A DNA stretch of 64,000 nucleotides from Parus major (taxonomy: Eukaryota; Chordata; Aves; Passeriformes; Paridae): contig NC_031769.1 in assembly GCF_001522545.3 (NCBI RefSeq), positions 24,946,100 to 25,010,099 of the forward strand, written 5' to 3'. The position numbers and the translations under genes are program-made. The first letter of the stretch is position 1, and every line of letters starts with the position of its first letter. This document shows, piece by piece, positions 25,689 through 40,465 of this stretch. Under the pieces are notes generated by a model. It ran no database searches, was not told the DNA's origin, and was given only the letters and a program-made list of their open reading frames with translations.

Positions 25689-25910
25689 GGAAGAATCACA
25701 AAAATCACAGAGTATGCTGAGTTGGAAGGAACCCATCAGGATCATGAAGACCAACTCCTGGCCCTGCACAGGACACCCCGAGAGTCACACCATGTGTCTG
25801 ACAGTGTTGTCCAAACACTTCTTGAACTGTCAGGCTTGATGCTGTCACCACTTCCCTGGGGAGCCTCTTTCAGTGCTCAACCACCCTCTGGGTAAAAACC
25901 CTTTTCCTAC
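25689..25910 (-). mobile_element. CR1 LINE 3'-end fragment
   Basis: 'aaatcacagagtatgctgagtt', 'ctggccctgcacaggacacc', 'gagtcacaccatgtgtctgaca' and 'cacttccctggggagcctctttcagtgctcaaccaccctctgggt' match a CR1 3' region in reverse complement. It is the same variant as the copy at 54590-55150. About 220 bp remain, 5'-truncated. Confidence 0.9.
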
Positions 25911-27611
25911 CTCGTTTGCAGATGGGCTCTGTGATGAATCCAGCTTTGGGAATGTATCCAGCACTGACTTGGTTCTGGGCTCCTGCTCAGCCCCTCTCCT
26001 GCCTCCTCCCCATGTGAGTCTCCACCTGATCACACTAGAGGTGAAAACAATTTCCCCAACAATTTTCAGGGATCAAAGATGTTAGAAATCATTGTCCCAA
26101 ACTGAAGAGATATGACAAATATTATCAGCTTCAAAAATCCATTAGCATTGTCTCAACTAAGTAGTTTTCACATATTGTGGTATTAGACATCATTGTCCAA
26201 CTTTGTTAGGTAGATCAGATAATTGTAAAAAGGCTATAGGAAATTTCTCTATGCAAAGGTATGTGAACAAGAAAATGTCACTGAGAGCAATTAATTGGAA
26301 GCTATCACTGTTACAGACTTCATATATGAAATAATAAAAAAGCTTTCCTAATGCAGGATGAGATTAATTAATTCCTCTCAATATTATTCTGACCATATCA
26401 AGTATCTTTCAAATGCAAATGAAATCCAGATCTGACATATTCAGAATATTAAATAAACTGCAAAGAAAATCAATGTGCTACTTAAATGCTCAACATGACA
26501 AATGTCCTTTAAGCCATGTATCTTGCAGCATTTATCTAGCTGGTTTTGAAAGTTTCCCCAAGATCTAAGCTTCTTTCTTTTGTTTCCAGGTAAGTTCTCA
26601 ACAAGAAAGGCAGCCTTGTAATCCCCTTGTTCTGACAGCACACTACCTGCAGCTACTGTAAACTTTATAGCCTCAATCTGAATGTAGATTGCAGGGAAAA
26701 TGGACATGAAAAATGGTATCAAAGTGCTTATATAAACAACTTAATTAATGGGATTCTCCTCTTGAAGATGATTGGCTGTCCTATTCAAATCTATTCAGGT
26801 ATTTTTCAGCAAAAATCCATTAACACAAATGTCTGTGTCTGTGACCATGCAGGTCTTTACCACTCTAAATGTCACCTGTGTGTCCTTAGCTTTGTGCAGT
26901 GGTTGGATGGCTTTGGGGTGGGAGTGGGCAGCAAGCCCTGGGTCAGTGCGAGACAGAGCCTTGTCCTTGGAGATCAGCACACTGTGTTAGCTGCACAGCT
27001 CAGCCACAGGAGCTCTGGTGTAGCACCAGCACTACAGGATGTTTGGGGTACTGGCTGGGGTTTCTGGTGGGTTTTGTTTGTTGCTTGTCTAAATGGTTTT
27101 TAGAAATACTTCATCTTTGCGTTATGTTAGGAATAGTTGCATTTTCCCCATTTTCCCCCAGACATCTCCCTGTGGGCAAACAAACCTGTCTTGTTTGTTA
27201 GCATAAGTACAAGATGGAGTCAGGTTTGCACTATGTCCTGACCAATCTAATTCCCAGTGGTTCTGCAAATTGGTAGAAGTGTTAGGCCATGGTAAAGAAT
27301 GATCTTCAACTGAAAAAAAATAGCAAATAGAAAAAAAAAATGTTCTGCAACAAAGAACTGGGTTTTGACTGTGAGTGGATATATGCATTATATGGATTAA
27401 TTTGCATCCATATGAGACACCAATGAAAGAAATTTCTGTTAGTAAATGAGGCCCCCAAATATCAATATTTGTTTGGCTGCCAGAGAAAAGCAAATAATAG
27501 CAGCCAAAGGGGATGTATTTCTTGAATTACAGCACTTTTCATTAACTAATCCCCTGGAGGATTCTTCTGGATGTGGAGAAATGCTGTGATCACATGAGAG
27601 CAGAGAATAAG
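25911..27611. other. Unique non-coding DNA
   Basis: No gene was recognised. Overlapping 100-123 codon frames around 26762-27493 lie on both strands without domain signatures. Confidence 0.45.
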
Positions 27612-27649
27612 CCTTTATGAACCCAAATAATAACCTTTATGAACCCAAA
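27612..27649 (+). repeat. Short tandem duplication, 16-bp unit
   Basis: CCTTTATGAACCCAAA occurs at 27612-27627 and again at 27634-27649, a period of 22 bp with a 6-bp spacer. It looks like a small local duplication. Confidence 0.85.
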
Positions 27650-28317
27650 AGAATGTTAACACCTGGATGGCCAAACAGATGCCATGCCTCTGTTCCTTTT
27701 CAGAGCCAAAGGGCTGTTTCCAAATCAGAGAGAAAATAATGTATGATGGTACTAAAACCTTTCCCTTGAACCATAATTAATTCATCTCTGCAATGTATTA
27801 TTTATAGAAACTAACACTGTTTTGGTCATCTACTGTCTGTGACTGCCTTGTTCATTTTCCTTTCAGATGTATGTTATTCATTGCAGGCTCTCTATTATGT
27901 GCTGGGGGGGTGGAAATGGTGACTTCTGTGGAAGTGTTTATAGATGGCACAAGCTCTGTGCTCTTTGCACTGCACGCTATGGGCAAAGTATTTTAGAGTG
28001 AAATGAAACATGATGCTGAACATGTTGAACCTGACATAATGCTAAAATGTTAGGAGGCTGTAATTGTTGATAATCCAGTTATTTGCTGTATTCCCTCATC
28101 CCCAAGTATTATTCATCCGATGTGAGGCTTGAGGAGAAATCTGAAAGAGGAAAATACAGTCTTTCCAAGTAATACTGAAGGATCTTTGAGTCATAGAGAA
28201 GGGGTGATATGAAGCAATGATCTGGACAGAGGAGAAAACAAACAATTGTCATTGCTCAGGTTGAAGGAAAAAAAATGCAGATGGGAAAGAATATTGAGGT
28301 GAACTTAAAGACACCAT
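27650..28317. other. Unique non-coding DNA
   Basis: No gene or repeat was recognised. A G7 run lies at about 27904-27910. Confidence 0.5.
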
Positions 28318-28722
28318 TTTGAGGAGTCCAGAGAAGGGCAATGAAGCTGGTGAAGGGTCTGGAGCACAAGTCTTATGGAATGGCTGAGGGAGCTGGGGTT
28401 TTTTGGCTGGGAGGAAGGGAGGTTTCACCTTCTCATTCTCCCTAGGGGGGGTTCAGTCCCTTCTCAGAGGTAGCTAGCGACAGGATGAGAGAACATAGTC
28501 TTTAACTGCACTAGGAGAGGTTTAGGTTGGAGATTGGCAGGAATTTATTCACAGAGGGGGTGATCAGGCATTGGAATGAGCAGCCCAGGGTGAGGGTGGA
28601 GTCACCATCCCTGGAGGTGTTTAAGGAAAGCCTGGATGTGGCACTCAGTGACAAGAGGGTGCTCAGTCATAGATTGGACTCGGTGATCTTTTCCAACCTA
28701 ATTGATTTTGTAATTCTATGAA
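28318..28722 (+). mobile_element. CR1 LINE 3' part with decayed ORF2 C-terminus
   Basis: Plus-strand CR1 of about 405 bp. It begins with 'gaggagtccagagaagggcaatgaagctggtgaagggtctgg' and ends in the tail 'ttttccaacctaattgattttgtaattctatg'. A plus-strand frame at 28527-28721 keeps the CR1 reverse-transcriptase C-terminal motif RHWNEQPRVRVESPSLEVF. It is 5'-truncated, as usual for CR1, and has internal frame breaks. Confidence 0.92.
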
Positions 28723-30526
28723 AGGGAACAGTCCTTGTTTCATCAAATCAATTTATATGTCAGAAGGCTACCCTGCTCAGACAGGGCATCCCTTTCTTTA
28801 CTTTTCCCACATTTCTCTGCTTTGGGCTTTAACACAGATTTGAACATTAGTGATTCAGTGCTTGTTCCAAAAAAAAAAAGTTGCATTTTTTTCTGGTGTA
28901 GGTAATTTTATACATGCATATTTAAATGAAATTAATGACTTGCAATACAGAATAAGAAAATGTGATTATTTCCCACTCACCTACTAGGTTATTTTGCTGG
29001 CACATTTATAGAGAATTTTTGTAATATGCTTTGGGACCAATCCTACTTTGTTTAATATAATGCTCTTCTGTTCAATGGATTAATGTTTCCAAGAGTCAAC
29101 TTGAACTTCAACATAGCAATTTTGTGCCTGTACTTTTCTGTTTGTGGCATTAAACAATCATTATAATGTCTCAAAGGATAAGTAGACAGTAAATTGAAAA
29201 TTCAGAACATACGCTATTATAGAAAAGGAAATAAATCTCTGAAAAACAAGATATGCACCTTACTGCTTTTTCAAATGCAAAGTTGTCCTTAACCAAAGTA
29301 GGAGCTAATTGCAGTGAATGATAGTAGCTTAGAGCATGATAACAGCTATTATAAGTCAAAGGTAAATGAAATTTTGGGTACTTGAATCACCTTCAAGAAC
29401 AAGAAACAGAGCATGCTTATTGAAATACAAATTACTCCTCCTATCATAAAATGATGCAAAGCCATGGCTGACAACACTTGGATACCTATCATCTGAATCT
29501 TCTGGACACTTTTTCTTTCTTGGGTAAGAAGGATATACAGGATAATGAGTAGTCTAAACACCTGCGAATTCTGTGTTACCAAGTTGTAGGAAGATGTCAT
29601 TTTGGAATGTGAGTACTCTGTTCAACACTGCTGATAGGGCTTTGTTGTCCTGGCTATTCCTTATTCCAAGTGCTTGGTTTCACCAAAAATGAGAGAGGGA
29701 GAATTTGTTGCAGTTTATTTTCGAAGCACACCCTCAGTTCCCAGAAATGTCCATTACGCAAGGTATGGAAGGAACAATAAGAAAGTCCCTACTACATTCA
29801 AGGCATCAAGCACTTCAGGAGGAGCTCATCAAACCATAGAAGTGTTATTAGGCAAAGAGGCAGGGAACAAAGTTTTTGTCACCTTACTTCAGATATCTGT
29901 GCTGAGAATAGTATTTCACACATGCCTAATGACTTTCAATCACGTCTTCAAAGGAATCACATCCTTATTTTAATAAAATGTGTCGCAATTCTTTCAGTTA
30001 TTGTATGCATGGGAGTTTTCTTCCTTCAGAAGAGTAATGACCATGCCATGCATTTTCAGCACAGGTACTTTACAAGTTGGAATGAATCAAATGTTGTATC
30101 TATAAAATAGAAATCACCAACTCAATATAGCATATATTGTTTTTTCTACTAATTAGCTTTCGTTTGACTGTGTTAGTGTATCACTATGTTGTTTTACAGT
30201 TAATAGAATTTAACAAAACCAATTTCCCTCATCTTCTGAATGAAATCCAGATTGATTTGCTAGAGAATGTGCAAAGAAGAAGAGGAGATCTATTATAATT
30301 ATTTGCCTCTTGATTAATGAAGAAAGCAGTCTCTAGAATGACTTTTGCTGTGTGAGTGTATGTGGATGTGTGCCTTAATACACAAACCATAGGATTTGCC
30401 TGAGGGACCCAGCCAGGAGACAACAGCTTCTTAATATGTAATAATTCAACTCCTTCAACTCATCTAGACATAATCTTCATTAAACAAACCATTGCTGGGC
30501 ATCTACACTGCATTTCTGAACAACAG
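28723..30526. other. Unique AT-rich non-coding DNA
   Basis: No gene or repeat was recognised. An open frame at 29674-29973 (+) shows no domain. Confidence 0.5.
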
Positions 30527-30550
30527 CCAACCAACCAACCAACCAACCAA
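30527..30550 (+). repeat. (CCAA)6 microsatellite
   Basis: Six CCAA units in a row, followed by an A-rich stretch. Confidence 0.9.
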
Positions 30551-33500
30551 ATAAAAAAAATAGCAAGGAAAACATTCCAAATAATGTGTAAATCAATCAT
30601 GGTTTGCTCCTGCACAGGCAGATAGCATCAGACCATGGGAAACATTGTTGGGAAACATGTTTGAACAGTATACAAGAGTCAATCCACCTTGTTTTAAAGA
30701 CATTTGAAATGATTCATTTTGCTGGGAAGATTTTATTGACATATTACGTTGTGACATTTTAGTTCATTGTATGTCTCTTTTTTCAGCTGCCAGTGATTTC
30801 AGAACAGGATAGTAAAAACAACACTGAGTAAGATTACATTAAGTCTATTCATTCTAAATCACTATTTTTATTTGTTTTGTAAGTTTCCCGAGAGATCAAA
30901 TAGTGGGATGAAACTTGTCGTGTTTCATTGTTTGGTTTTTTTTTACCCTATCAGCTAAAAACTTTGTTTTCTGGCATGACTAAATAGGTGGGTTTTTAAA
31001 AATGCATTAATTCCACTGATTTTAATAACTTACATTGTCAAATCAAACAAGAGCCAAAAATCTCACAGGATTTAAAGCTGGAATTTGGTTTGTCAGTGCA
31101 TTGCAAGGAAGATGAAGATCTTATGCAAAAAAATTGTGTGACTGAGATGCTCCCAGCCCACAGTCCAACAGTCAGCACCAATAAGCAGAACTGAAATCTC
31201 AACAAGGAACCACAGTTTTTCTGTGGCAAGGAGGTGAGGCTGAATGAGGCCCCCCACTTTCAGCAAAACATGTTTAACACTTGAGTTTCTTATTCACTTT
31301 CTCATATTCCAGTTCCTTCCTTTTGCCATCATGTCCATCTGTATCCAGACTGACCAAAAGCCTTGCTCATCTCTCTCATTTGCACATTAATTTCTGATTA
31401 TATTCTGCTCATTTCTGAAAATGTCCAAATGCATAAAACCATTTTCACGTGTATGTCTGACAGGAAGGCATGTTTTTCTTTGTTTATTTATAGCCTGCTA
31501 AGAGTCATTCCTGGCATGGTCTGCTGCAAAAAGAGAGGTGCACTGTGATCATCCTTTCACAACACAACAGAAGCCTCTGTCCAAAAGGGCAAACAGTACT
31601 GTAGCAGATATCAATTTGTATTCTCAAGCTGAATCATCTGCCAAAATCCATGGAAGTCCCAAGGATGAGATGCCACTTCACCCTAAATAATGAGATGGGA
31701 AGTGATGAGAGATGAACCTTCTCTGTAGGACTAGATCCTGGGGAGCTGTGTAAATCACCGTAGGAATTAGCTTAACCTGGGACAGTCCTGGCTGAATGTC
31801 ATCCAGAATCCACCTTAAAGCCAAACCAGAGTGTGAAATATCTAAAAGGCTCTGAGCTTTCATACATAAAAAATGACTAATTAAATTTGTTCATCTTAGT
31901 GGCAATAAGGAGTAATTTTATTTTCATTTTCAAGTTTGCCTCATTCTCTTTGTCCTCTTGTTTTTTTCCCAGAAGCTTAAGCAAGTTTCATTTGTAATCC
32001 TGGACAGATCTTTGACATTATACATCACTCTCCAGTGATCACAGATCAGTAGATGTTCCCTGGTTCAAGTCCCCACTTTTGCATGTCCATGTCATTATAA
32101 CATGCATTTTTTTGTGCCAGCTCTTGCTCAAAAATGATTCAAATATCTTCATCTTGGTCAGCCAAATTCTGCACCTGCACATGGGTGCTAGCTAACATCA
32201 ATATCAATTTCCATCCCACATTAATGATACTGGATAACATTGGAATGCTGCAACAGCATCACATTCAATATTTTCCTAAGAGAGTCTTTTGTTATAAGAA
32301 AGCTATTTCCCTTCTTTTTTAAATTTTTTTTAAATTTTTTTTCAGTAACAGCTGCCAACCGTCCATTTACAGTGATTGTTCTAAGTGTCTTCTATCTCAT
32401 CTTACTTGGTCACACAGTCCTGTTTCCTGGCTAGGTGATCCCCAAAGCATGGTAACACTCCATGGATGTGGACAGTCATGACAACAGCTGTCACCTTGAA
32501 CGACATCTACCTTTCTTTCTGTAAATCAACCTTTTCCCCACTGGACACATGTATTTGCTGCAACTAACAGAAGCCAATTTTTCTAAGTCACAGTGGTGTC
32601 TAGCTCCCCCTTCAGAACCCAAGCTTCTTTGCTACATTATTCCAGGAGCTAATCTTACATTTTGCCTGCTCACATTTTCAATCCTATGTCAGTCCCTATG
32701 ATTTCAAAAGCAGTGAATCATATTCCATACCAAATCATATTAAATTATCATATCGTGACTCAGAGATGAAAGAGACTCATTTGCATTTTAGTGGGGTACT
32801 GATTTTTCAGACAGCAATTGAGTTGAAAAAGACCTGTTCCTAACTTTCCTTCAACTTTGGTTAAATGATTAGCATGTATAAAAAATTTAGGCACTGGAAT
32901 GGATTGGGTATTTCCATAGATATCAATATAGGTGTAAACATATTCCCTCAAGGTAACCCATGTTATTGTCCTACAACAGTTGTGTTTGCAGTGGTTAGGA
33001 ACAATAACCTGCCACACTATGTGACTTTGTTTCACCTTGCTGCATTTTTGACATGGCATCTGCAATGATGTACAGCATCCATGTCAAAATGCTGTAAACA
33101 TGCAATGATGTACTGCTGGGATAATCACAAATATTGCCCCAACAACCACACCCATTCAAATCCATCTTTCACATATTAAATATCATTCATCTCCTGACCA
33201 ATATATGCTTTTCTTGGACCGAGCAAAGCTTTGGGGAATAAAGAACTTATCAGCAGGTTTTACTACTTATCACCAGTAACTTGGCTGAGCTGTTTGCAGA
33301 GCTTACAAAGATTGCATTACAAAGGCAAGGTCTGAAAAATTTCATCTCAAGAATCCATTCCTGGCTTCTGTGCTTTTTAAGGTGAACCTATTGCCATATT
33401 TCAAAACCTTTGTGTTACATTTAATCACAGAGCTGACTCAGGGTCCTTTCTGCTTGGGGCAGCAGTCAAGTCTCTTTTTTCAGGAGAAAAAACAACCTGT

Positions 33501-36500
33501 GAATTTCAAGACAAAAATGACATATTAAGGCATCCTAAATATCATTACTCATTCAGAAGGTAGGAAAAGCCAGACATTGAAAATGTGACTGTAGATTTTC
33601 TTCTCTCCCTGTGCATGTTCTATGTCATTAACTGTGTGATCACATACTTTTCTTAATACAGCACAGTAATTTAATTGAGCTCCCCAGATTACTGTGTGTG
33701 TGTGGGTATGGTACCAATTACTATTTACTGCGTGCTCCATCTCTCCTGGAAGTATGTGTATTACTCCGGAAATCTGGTCATTTTCTGCAGACCTTCCTGA
33801 GCAGGTCCCGTGTGTGCATTTTGGTTGTGTTTAACAGGAGTCCCTACACTTGAACAAACCTGACAACAGAAACGGGCATGTGATGGGGAAGAGAAGGAAA
33901 TAATCTCCATCTTCTCTTTGGGCATCCATTCTGGGGCATGGCTGAAGCAGCCCCTAATGGTCACACTTCACCTGTGCTGCATCCAGGGCTCTGTCCATCC
34001 TGTGGTGTTGCAGGACTGTCACAAGGACAGGGTGACAGGGAACTCATGGAAGACAAATGTACTGACTGACTCAAAGTATCTGTGCTCCATGTCTATCACT
34101 ACATGAAAGCAGGCAGGGAAATGTCTTATTTGTACAGCTGACAACTGACACACCAGGTGACAAGAGAACAGCCAGTCTGAAAACCTGCTTTGGACAGCAC
34201 CTTACAACTGTCACACAAACCAGTGTGATCCTGGTTTACAGAGAAGGAGACATGGTTTAGTTTTAAAGCCTCAAACTAGAGACCATTGTTCAGCCACATT
34301 TTGCTGACAGCACTTTGTAAAACTGCTCTGTGAATCCTGCCTGTGCAAAGGTGCCAGGGGTCAGGGTGAGGGACCCATGAGGAAGAACAGGCTGTAAGGG
34401 AATTTTGTCATGGAATAAGAATTAACTCTTTTCTGCTCTGATGGTTGCATTGCTGCTCTGCCAGTGTGTTTGATTTCATTTGAATGTCGTTTCAAGTGAT
34501 AGAGATTAAATTGTGGGAAGAATGCTCTTATGATCTCTGAGTTGGGGAAAGAACATGTCCATCTTCTTATCAGCATTGTTGAATCTGCCTGTCAGTAAGT
34601 TATTTCCTAGTAGAAAATAAGTGGCCAATCTCTAAACCACCCTGTGGAACAAACTCAGACTTTTAGAGGTGTTCTTCACAAGGGACATGAGCCTTATGAA
34701 ACAACCCTGGGCAAGCAAAGGGAAGTCTGACATAACAAACCAAGCCAATTGCTTTCTTATCAGTCCCTGCAGGTCTAGCCATGGTTCCTCACAGGCTCCA
34801 TCTCAAATTCCTCTCCTGCTATGTCCTTTCCCATCTCCATTTCTTCTTCCTGAGCTCAGAGCAGATCCTCACTGTGAATATCTCTTGAGTTTTCTTCCTC
34901 ACCTCTTTTTGGTTTAGACAGGCTTCCCGTGCTGCAGTGCACTGAATTCTCTTCAGCTTCAATAATTGATGAAAACATTATTTCTACTTTAGATTCTTAC
35001 TGTGTCACTACTGGATTCAAATGGGAATAATGAAAGTTCTGGAATAGATGTTGATTTGCTAGCAATGATGAAAACTGTGGAAACATTAGAAGTGATTGAG
35101 AAAGCAGTGTAATTATATGAAAGTACATTCACATGAACCTTTTGGTTTTTTTCATAATAAGGGTTAACAGTTACTGGCATACCAAGATGTTCAATAGTAA
35201 TTGTATCTTTATAATTGTAAGCAACTACCAGAATCTTCTGTGATGGGAGCAGCAGGGGAAAAAACAGGTAATTTTTTTTAAAAAGGATTTCTGTTCTTAG
35301 GAACGCTGTATTAAGTATACTGTGCTCAATACAAATAGTGTTGACCATGAAAACAGCAATAAAGCTGTTTACAGCATATGTAATTCCTAATAGAGGGTCG
35401 TAATTTTATTGTGTTGGCTATTCTCATTCGTATTCAGAAGCTTCTAACACTTTATCCTGCTCTTCTGAGTGTCCCTCTTTGCAGGATTACAAGATAAAAT
35501 GACTGTATTATCACTGACTTTGTTACCTTTTTTTAAAACACTGTAGTTACATTGTAATTCATAAATATTTTATTATAAACACCTCACTCTACCTGTTAGT
35601 CTGAGCCTCCTGAGTAGGTTTCATGCACCTTCTCTTTGGCAGCCTCTGCAAGCTTTGAAAGGCTGATTTTATTAGCTGTGTTTCTTTGAAGACCATCAAA
35701 GTACACAGCAACTGGCTAAATAGAGAAATTTTCCATAATCAGCAAACAAGATAGTCACATCCTTTTTGCAGAATATAAGTGTCTACTTCAGCAGATGGGA
35801 TACAGAAGCTACTTCAGGCAAAAAGATCAGGGCAGCCCATGCTTGATTTGATTAAAACCTCTTTTACTCCTCCACCTGACACTTACTACATAGAAAAAGT
35901 GGCTCATTTCAACTGATCTCCTTTCTGGATTATGAAACAACCCTGGTATATCATCTCTGCGAATCTCCCTTCAAAGAAATCCTGGCATAATTTTCCCAGG
36001 AATAATTTCCTTTCCTCTTTATATAAGTTATTTTACTGTTTTCATCACTGCAATATTTTGGGAGTATTTTGAATATTAATTAAAATGAATACTGGGAATA
36101 GCTATTAAATAATATTTTATTAATAATATATTAATTAAAATTAATATTAGTAATATTAAAGGAACCTGGATAACTTCTGTAACATCTTTGCTTTCACCTC
36201 CCCTGATCAGGGAGTGAAGTGTGCACATTGGAGCCCTTTTTCTGGAATGCTTCTGAGTTATAAAGTCACAAACATGAACATGAATGTTTGTGTTTCCATA
36301 AATTTCTTTTAAACTCCAAGGTAAAAAAGGAGCACATTGCACAAAAGAAGCAGGATGTTGTGAGGATTAAAGGAAGTTGGGATTGGGAAAGGATGGATTC
36401 CAAGGAAGAATATCAAATTTTAGCTCAAATGTTAAAAGAAAGCTTTAAATGTTCAAGTTTCTAAATTATATGGGTGTTCTCCAAGACACATTCTCTGGTA

Positions 36501-39500
36501 TCAATTAACAATACTTCCAGTAATGAATTGTAGTTAACCTTCTACAGTCATTGACCATGAAGGTTTGCAGCTGATAGTGAGATAATAAAATTACAACATA
36601 TCTTTTTAAATGTGTATCTATTCACAAAGTTAATTGGTAGCTTAGAGAGCTAAAAATCCACATATTATACACTTCAACAAAATTGCCTGAAGAAATAATA
36701 CCTCAGAAACATGATTTATGTTTTGTGTGGAACATTAGGAGGATAGGAAACACTAATATTTAGAAATGTGTAAAGTTGGATTGTGTAGATGTTGGATTAA
36801 TCCTGTTGACAGACCATCAGCAGCCAGCTGCCAGTTGAGTTAGGGACAGAGGAAGCACAGGAACTGTGGCCTTTTAATCCTCTTTTTTGCAATCTTATTC
36901 TCACTTCTGACTTTGAGGCCATGTTTTCTTGAATCACAGTTGGACATGGAGTGATTTGGCATTTTTTCTAATGAGGAATGCTGAAGTCCAGGTCATTCAG
37001 GAAAAGGAGTACTCAGGCTTTTCACTGCTTTTCTTTTCTGTTATTAATCAGAAGTGAACTATCAGACTCTCCTCTCTGAGGGGCAATCAGAGGGACAGGA
37101 GAGCAATGCTTCATGGGGTGACAGGAACAGCCCTGGCCCCTGCTGCCCAGCTTCCAGCTATGAGAGCTGCTTCCCCAGATGGCATTCTCTGTCTCCCTGA
37201 AGTGGCAAAAGAAGGTGAACTCTGGAGAGCCACAAAATCAGAAACAGTACAGCACTAGGACATCAATCAGCAAAATTATTTGTCCATCCTATAGCACTTT
37301 CTGTGGTGCAAGTGGTCCAGCTCAGATGAAAAGGTTTTTAGCAATGATTTGGAGAGGCTTGGGGATTAAGAGGATCTTAATTATGTATGCTGCTTTCTGC
37401 ATTTCTCCAATTGTAATTATTGGAATTCACTTTGTATTGAGAGTTATAGAAAAGGAAAAAATACTGCCAGAGACCATTGGCTGCAGAGGTCCTTCTTATT
37501 GATGGGAACTGGCTCTGCCAAGGAAGCCTGTCATGTAATTCTTCCCACAGGGCAATTAAACTCATTCTTTTCACTTACTGTTAACTATCACTCTTCTTAA
37601 GATCAACCATTCTATTGACTAGAATTTTCTGCTAATTTCCAGCCTAATTTTATCAATTGCCATTATTATTAAGAAAAAGGTTTATAAATTAAATAAATTA
37701 ATTCTTCATGCATTAAGATATTTTAGTTTCAAAGTCAAACATCTGTGCATCTGGATTAGAAGTCTCAAATTTTTAAGGCTATTTTGTCACCTTGATAACA
37801 AGAGATGAAAGTTTCCTGGCATTTTCAAAAAGAACTGCATACTGAACTCTTCTGCAAACCTCTAGTTTTCCAGTAGTTGTCTTTCCTTTGTGCTGTTTCT
37901 GAAACCTAAGTGAAATTTCAAATTTGGCTGTAACGCTGTGTACCATCCTGGCAAACAGAACAACTTCTCAGCTGGTGGGTACAAAGTTTCATCTTCATCT
38001 CTGAGTGGCATGAGATGTTGAAGCATTTTAAACCTGTTTGATGTGGAACTACTCCTTTTGAGTCTGCAAAAGCAAGTTTGGAAGCTATGACACTGACAGA
38101 GATGTAAATTGATCAAGTATGCAAAGTAAAAGTTTTAACAAAACTACTCAGGGTGCAAAACCTTATTATTTACTGAGATACTTCTCAGTCATTGTACATC
38201 TTTGGAAGATCTGTGTATTCATTGAACTCTTCCTAACATCAAAGTGGGTTAATATTTTTTTTTACACTTTAATGCTGAGCCAGTAAAACAGTGACATTAA
38301 TATGTACTTTTGAATTACAATAATATTTGCTATTGCAAATAGTAAAAAAATGTCAAAATAGGATGTAGTTAGTTCTTACACAACCAAGAAAACACTAAGA
38401 GGGAAAAAGAAGCTAAATGGCCTCAGATAATTGTTTCATTTTTCATCAGATGTCAGTACAGAAAAAGCAGTTGATTCCTTACCTTAAGTTTAATGAGCAC
38501 CAGGAGTATGTCATTCTCCAGTGACCTGCTGTGTTGTACTAAGATTACTGGCTTTTCTTTCTAAGCAGACACACTTTAGCTGTCTGCAATCTAAATACAT
38601 TTGTGGGTGACCTGGGTGGGGATGCACAGGCAGTGCCCATTTTTGAGCATGGAGCAATTTCCTGAGGTTGAATTCTCTGTGAGTGCCAGTAAGCCATTGC
38701 TTCCTGATGTTTAATGTGCAGTAAACACATCCTTGCATGGTTCACATGGAGGTAATGTAGCCTGACAGCATCAGACGGGGATTTGGTCCCTGCTGCACCT
38801 AAAGCGAGATGGGGGAGAAAGTAGGAACTCTGGCTGTATGGATAAGTCCCAATGAGTTCATCTTCCCACCACCTGACCAAAGGCTGGAATTCAGTCTGAG
38901 CCAGGAATCTGGGTACTGCTGTCAACAACAGAGGAACACAGGTACCAACTCTACAGTGACAGCAGCAGAACTGAACTGATCTCCCTATGGAGGCATTGCT
39001 CTTTCTTCTCACATTAAAGACTAGGTGGCTCTATCAGAGTACACAATTCAATTTCAGAAAAATGCAGTTGTATGAGATGGATCCCATCTTTCTTGGCAGC
39101 AACAAATGCTGGGAAGGCAGTGGTCTTTGTTTGTCCTACATAGGAGATCCAGTAGTACAAAGTGGCTCCAGGATCCATGTGGCAGAGGAGGGTGGAGCTC
39201 TGCAGCAGCATCACTATCCCTACCAAGATCAACAGAGTTGGTTTCTTTCTTTAAAATTAAAACCAGAATCCAATTCTAGCGACAAACTCTGTAATAGATT
39301 TTCATCAAGAGATACGTCTGAAAATTACTAAAGATGAATGAGTATGTGTAACCTGTGCTCATTAGGATCAGGGGACAGAACACAGTTACTGGAAGAGAAT
39401 CTTTAATTAAGTCCTTATTTTGTGCTAACTACAAACTTAAACCGCTGGAAGTCTTGCAAAGAATTGCAAAATTTCCAAATTAGTCTTTCAGACTTGTGAA

Positions 39501-40465
39501 ATTTGACCTTTTAAATGAGATTTGAATAAGCACCTGGACTACTTTATGGGCCTATAGACCCACAAAATTCAGTGTATCACTGGGACATGACACCAAGATT
39601 ATTGATGCCCTCCGACTTTCATTTTCTAAGGTGCAAACACAACAATTTAATCAATGAAATTTTTAAAGTTTATTGGTTAAGAGGATAATAAATCCTTTTT
39701 CCTTCCTCCCAAATATATTCTACCCTATATTTGTCTTTGTTCACATTCAACCTACCATAAACTACATTTGAAATAAATTGCTACATGGCAGATTTATTAG
39801 TTTTATTTGACTTATGTTACCAGAGTGGGAAGTCTGAAAAAATATTTCATCATTTGGAAGCTGGGTTTCTTATTTTCTTTTGAACTGCAAATTAATGTCT
39901 TTAGAATGTATTTTTCAAAAGGAATTTCAGAACATGAAGACTATTTTAAAAGGTTTTTTCCTTGTATTTGCCTTCCTTCCCCTTTTCACTTCATCAGGTA
40001 GTTTCCATAATGCTTGTTGCATTTGTACATTTGTATAAAATTAATTTGTATCTATTCATTGGTACCAGAGATACCAGAAAACCTCTGTGTGATATCAGCT
40101 TGCATTGCATCAGATACATCTTGTTGAGATGCTTTAAAATGAAAGGGTAAAATACATGCTACTCATTATACCTGTAGGTTTAATGAAAATAAATATATTT
40201 TCAATGTAAGTGCAATGTATTTAAATACATAATTCATGTGCATTAATGCAGAAACTTCTGCCAAGTCCCTCTAATTTATTTTTATTATTTCTTAAGAAGA
40301 ATTTTAAAGTTTTTGTTCTGGCAGGAATTTGTCAATTTCTTATTCAAAAGTCACATCACTTCAGGTTATGTCCAAATTAAATGGGCTGAAATTGAAGAAA
40401 TTAAAATTCAGTGATGACTGAATATCAAGGTAGCAGATAATCTATAGCAAGATTACTTTGAGAAG
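30551..40465. other. Unique AT-rich non-coding DNA
   Basis: Ten kilobases without a confident gene or interspersed repeat. T-rich runs lie at 32316-32342 and an AT-rich tract at 36060-36160. A 12-mer, GCAATGATGTAC, occurs twice about 40 bp apart (near 33062 and 33101). A 155-codon minus frame (38545-39012) overlaps open frames on the other strand and has no domain signature. A plus-strand frame starting near 38809 is also open, which shows how permissive this GC-richer patch is. Confidence 0.45.

Noticed and set aside
38545..39012. 155-codon minus-strand open frame
   Set aside because: Other frames over the same DNA are open too, composition is not distinctive and no domain or splice structure was seen.
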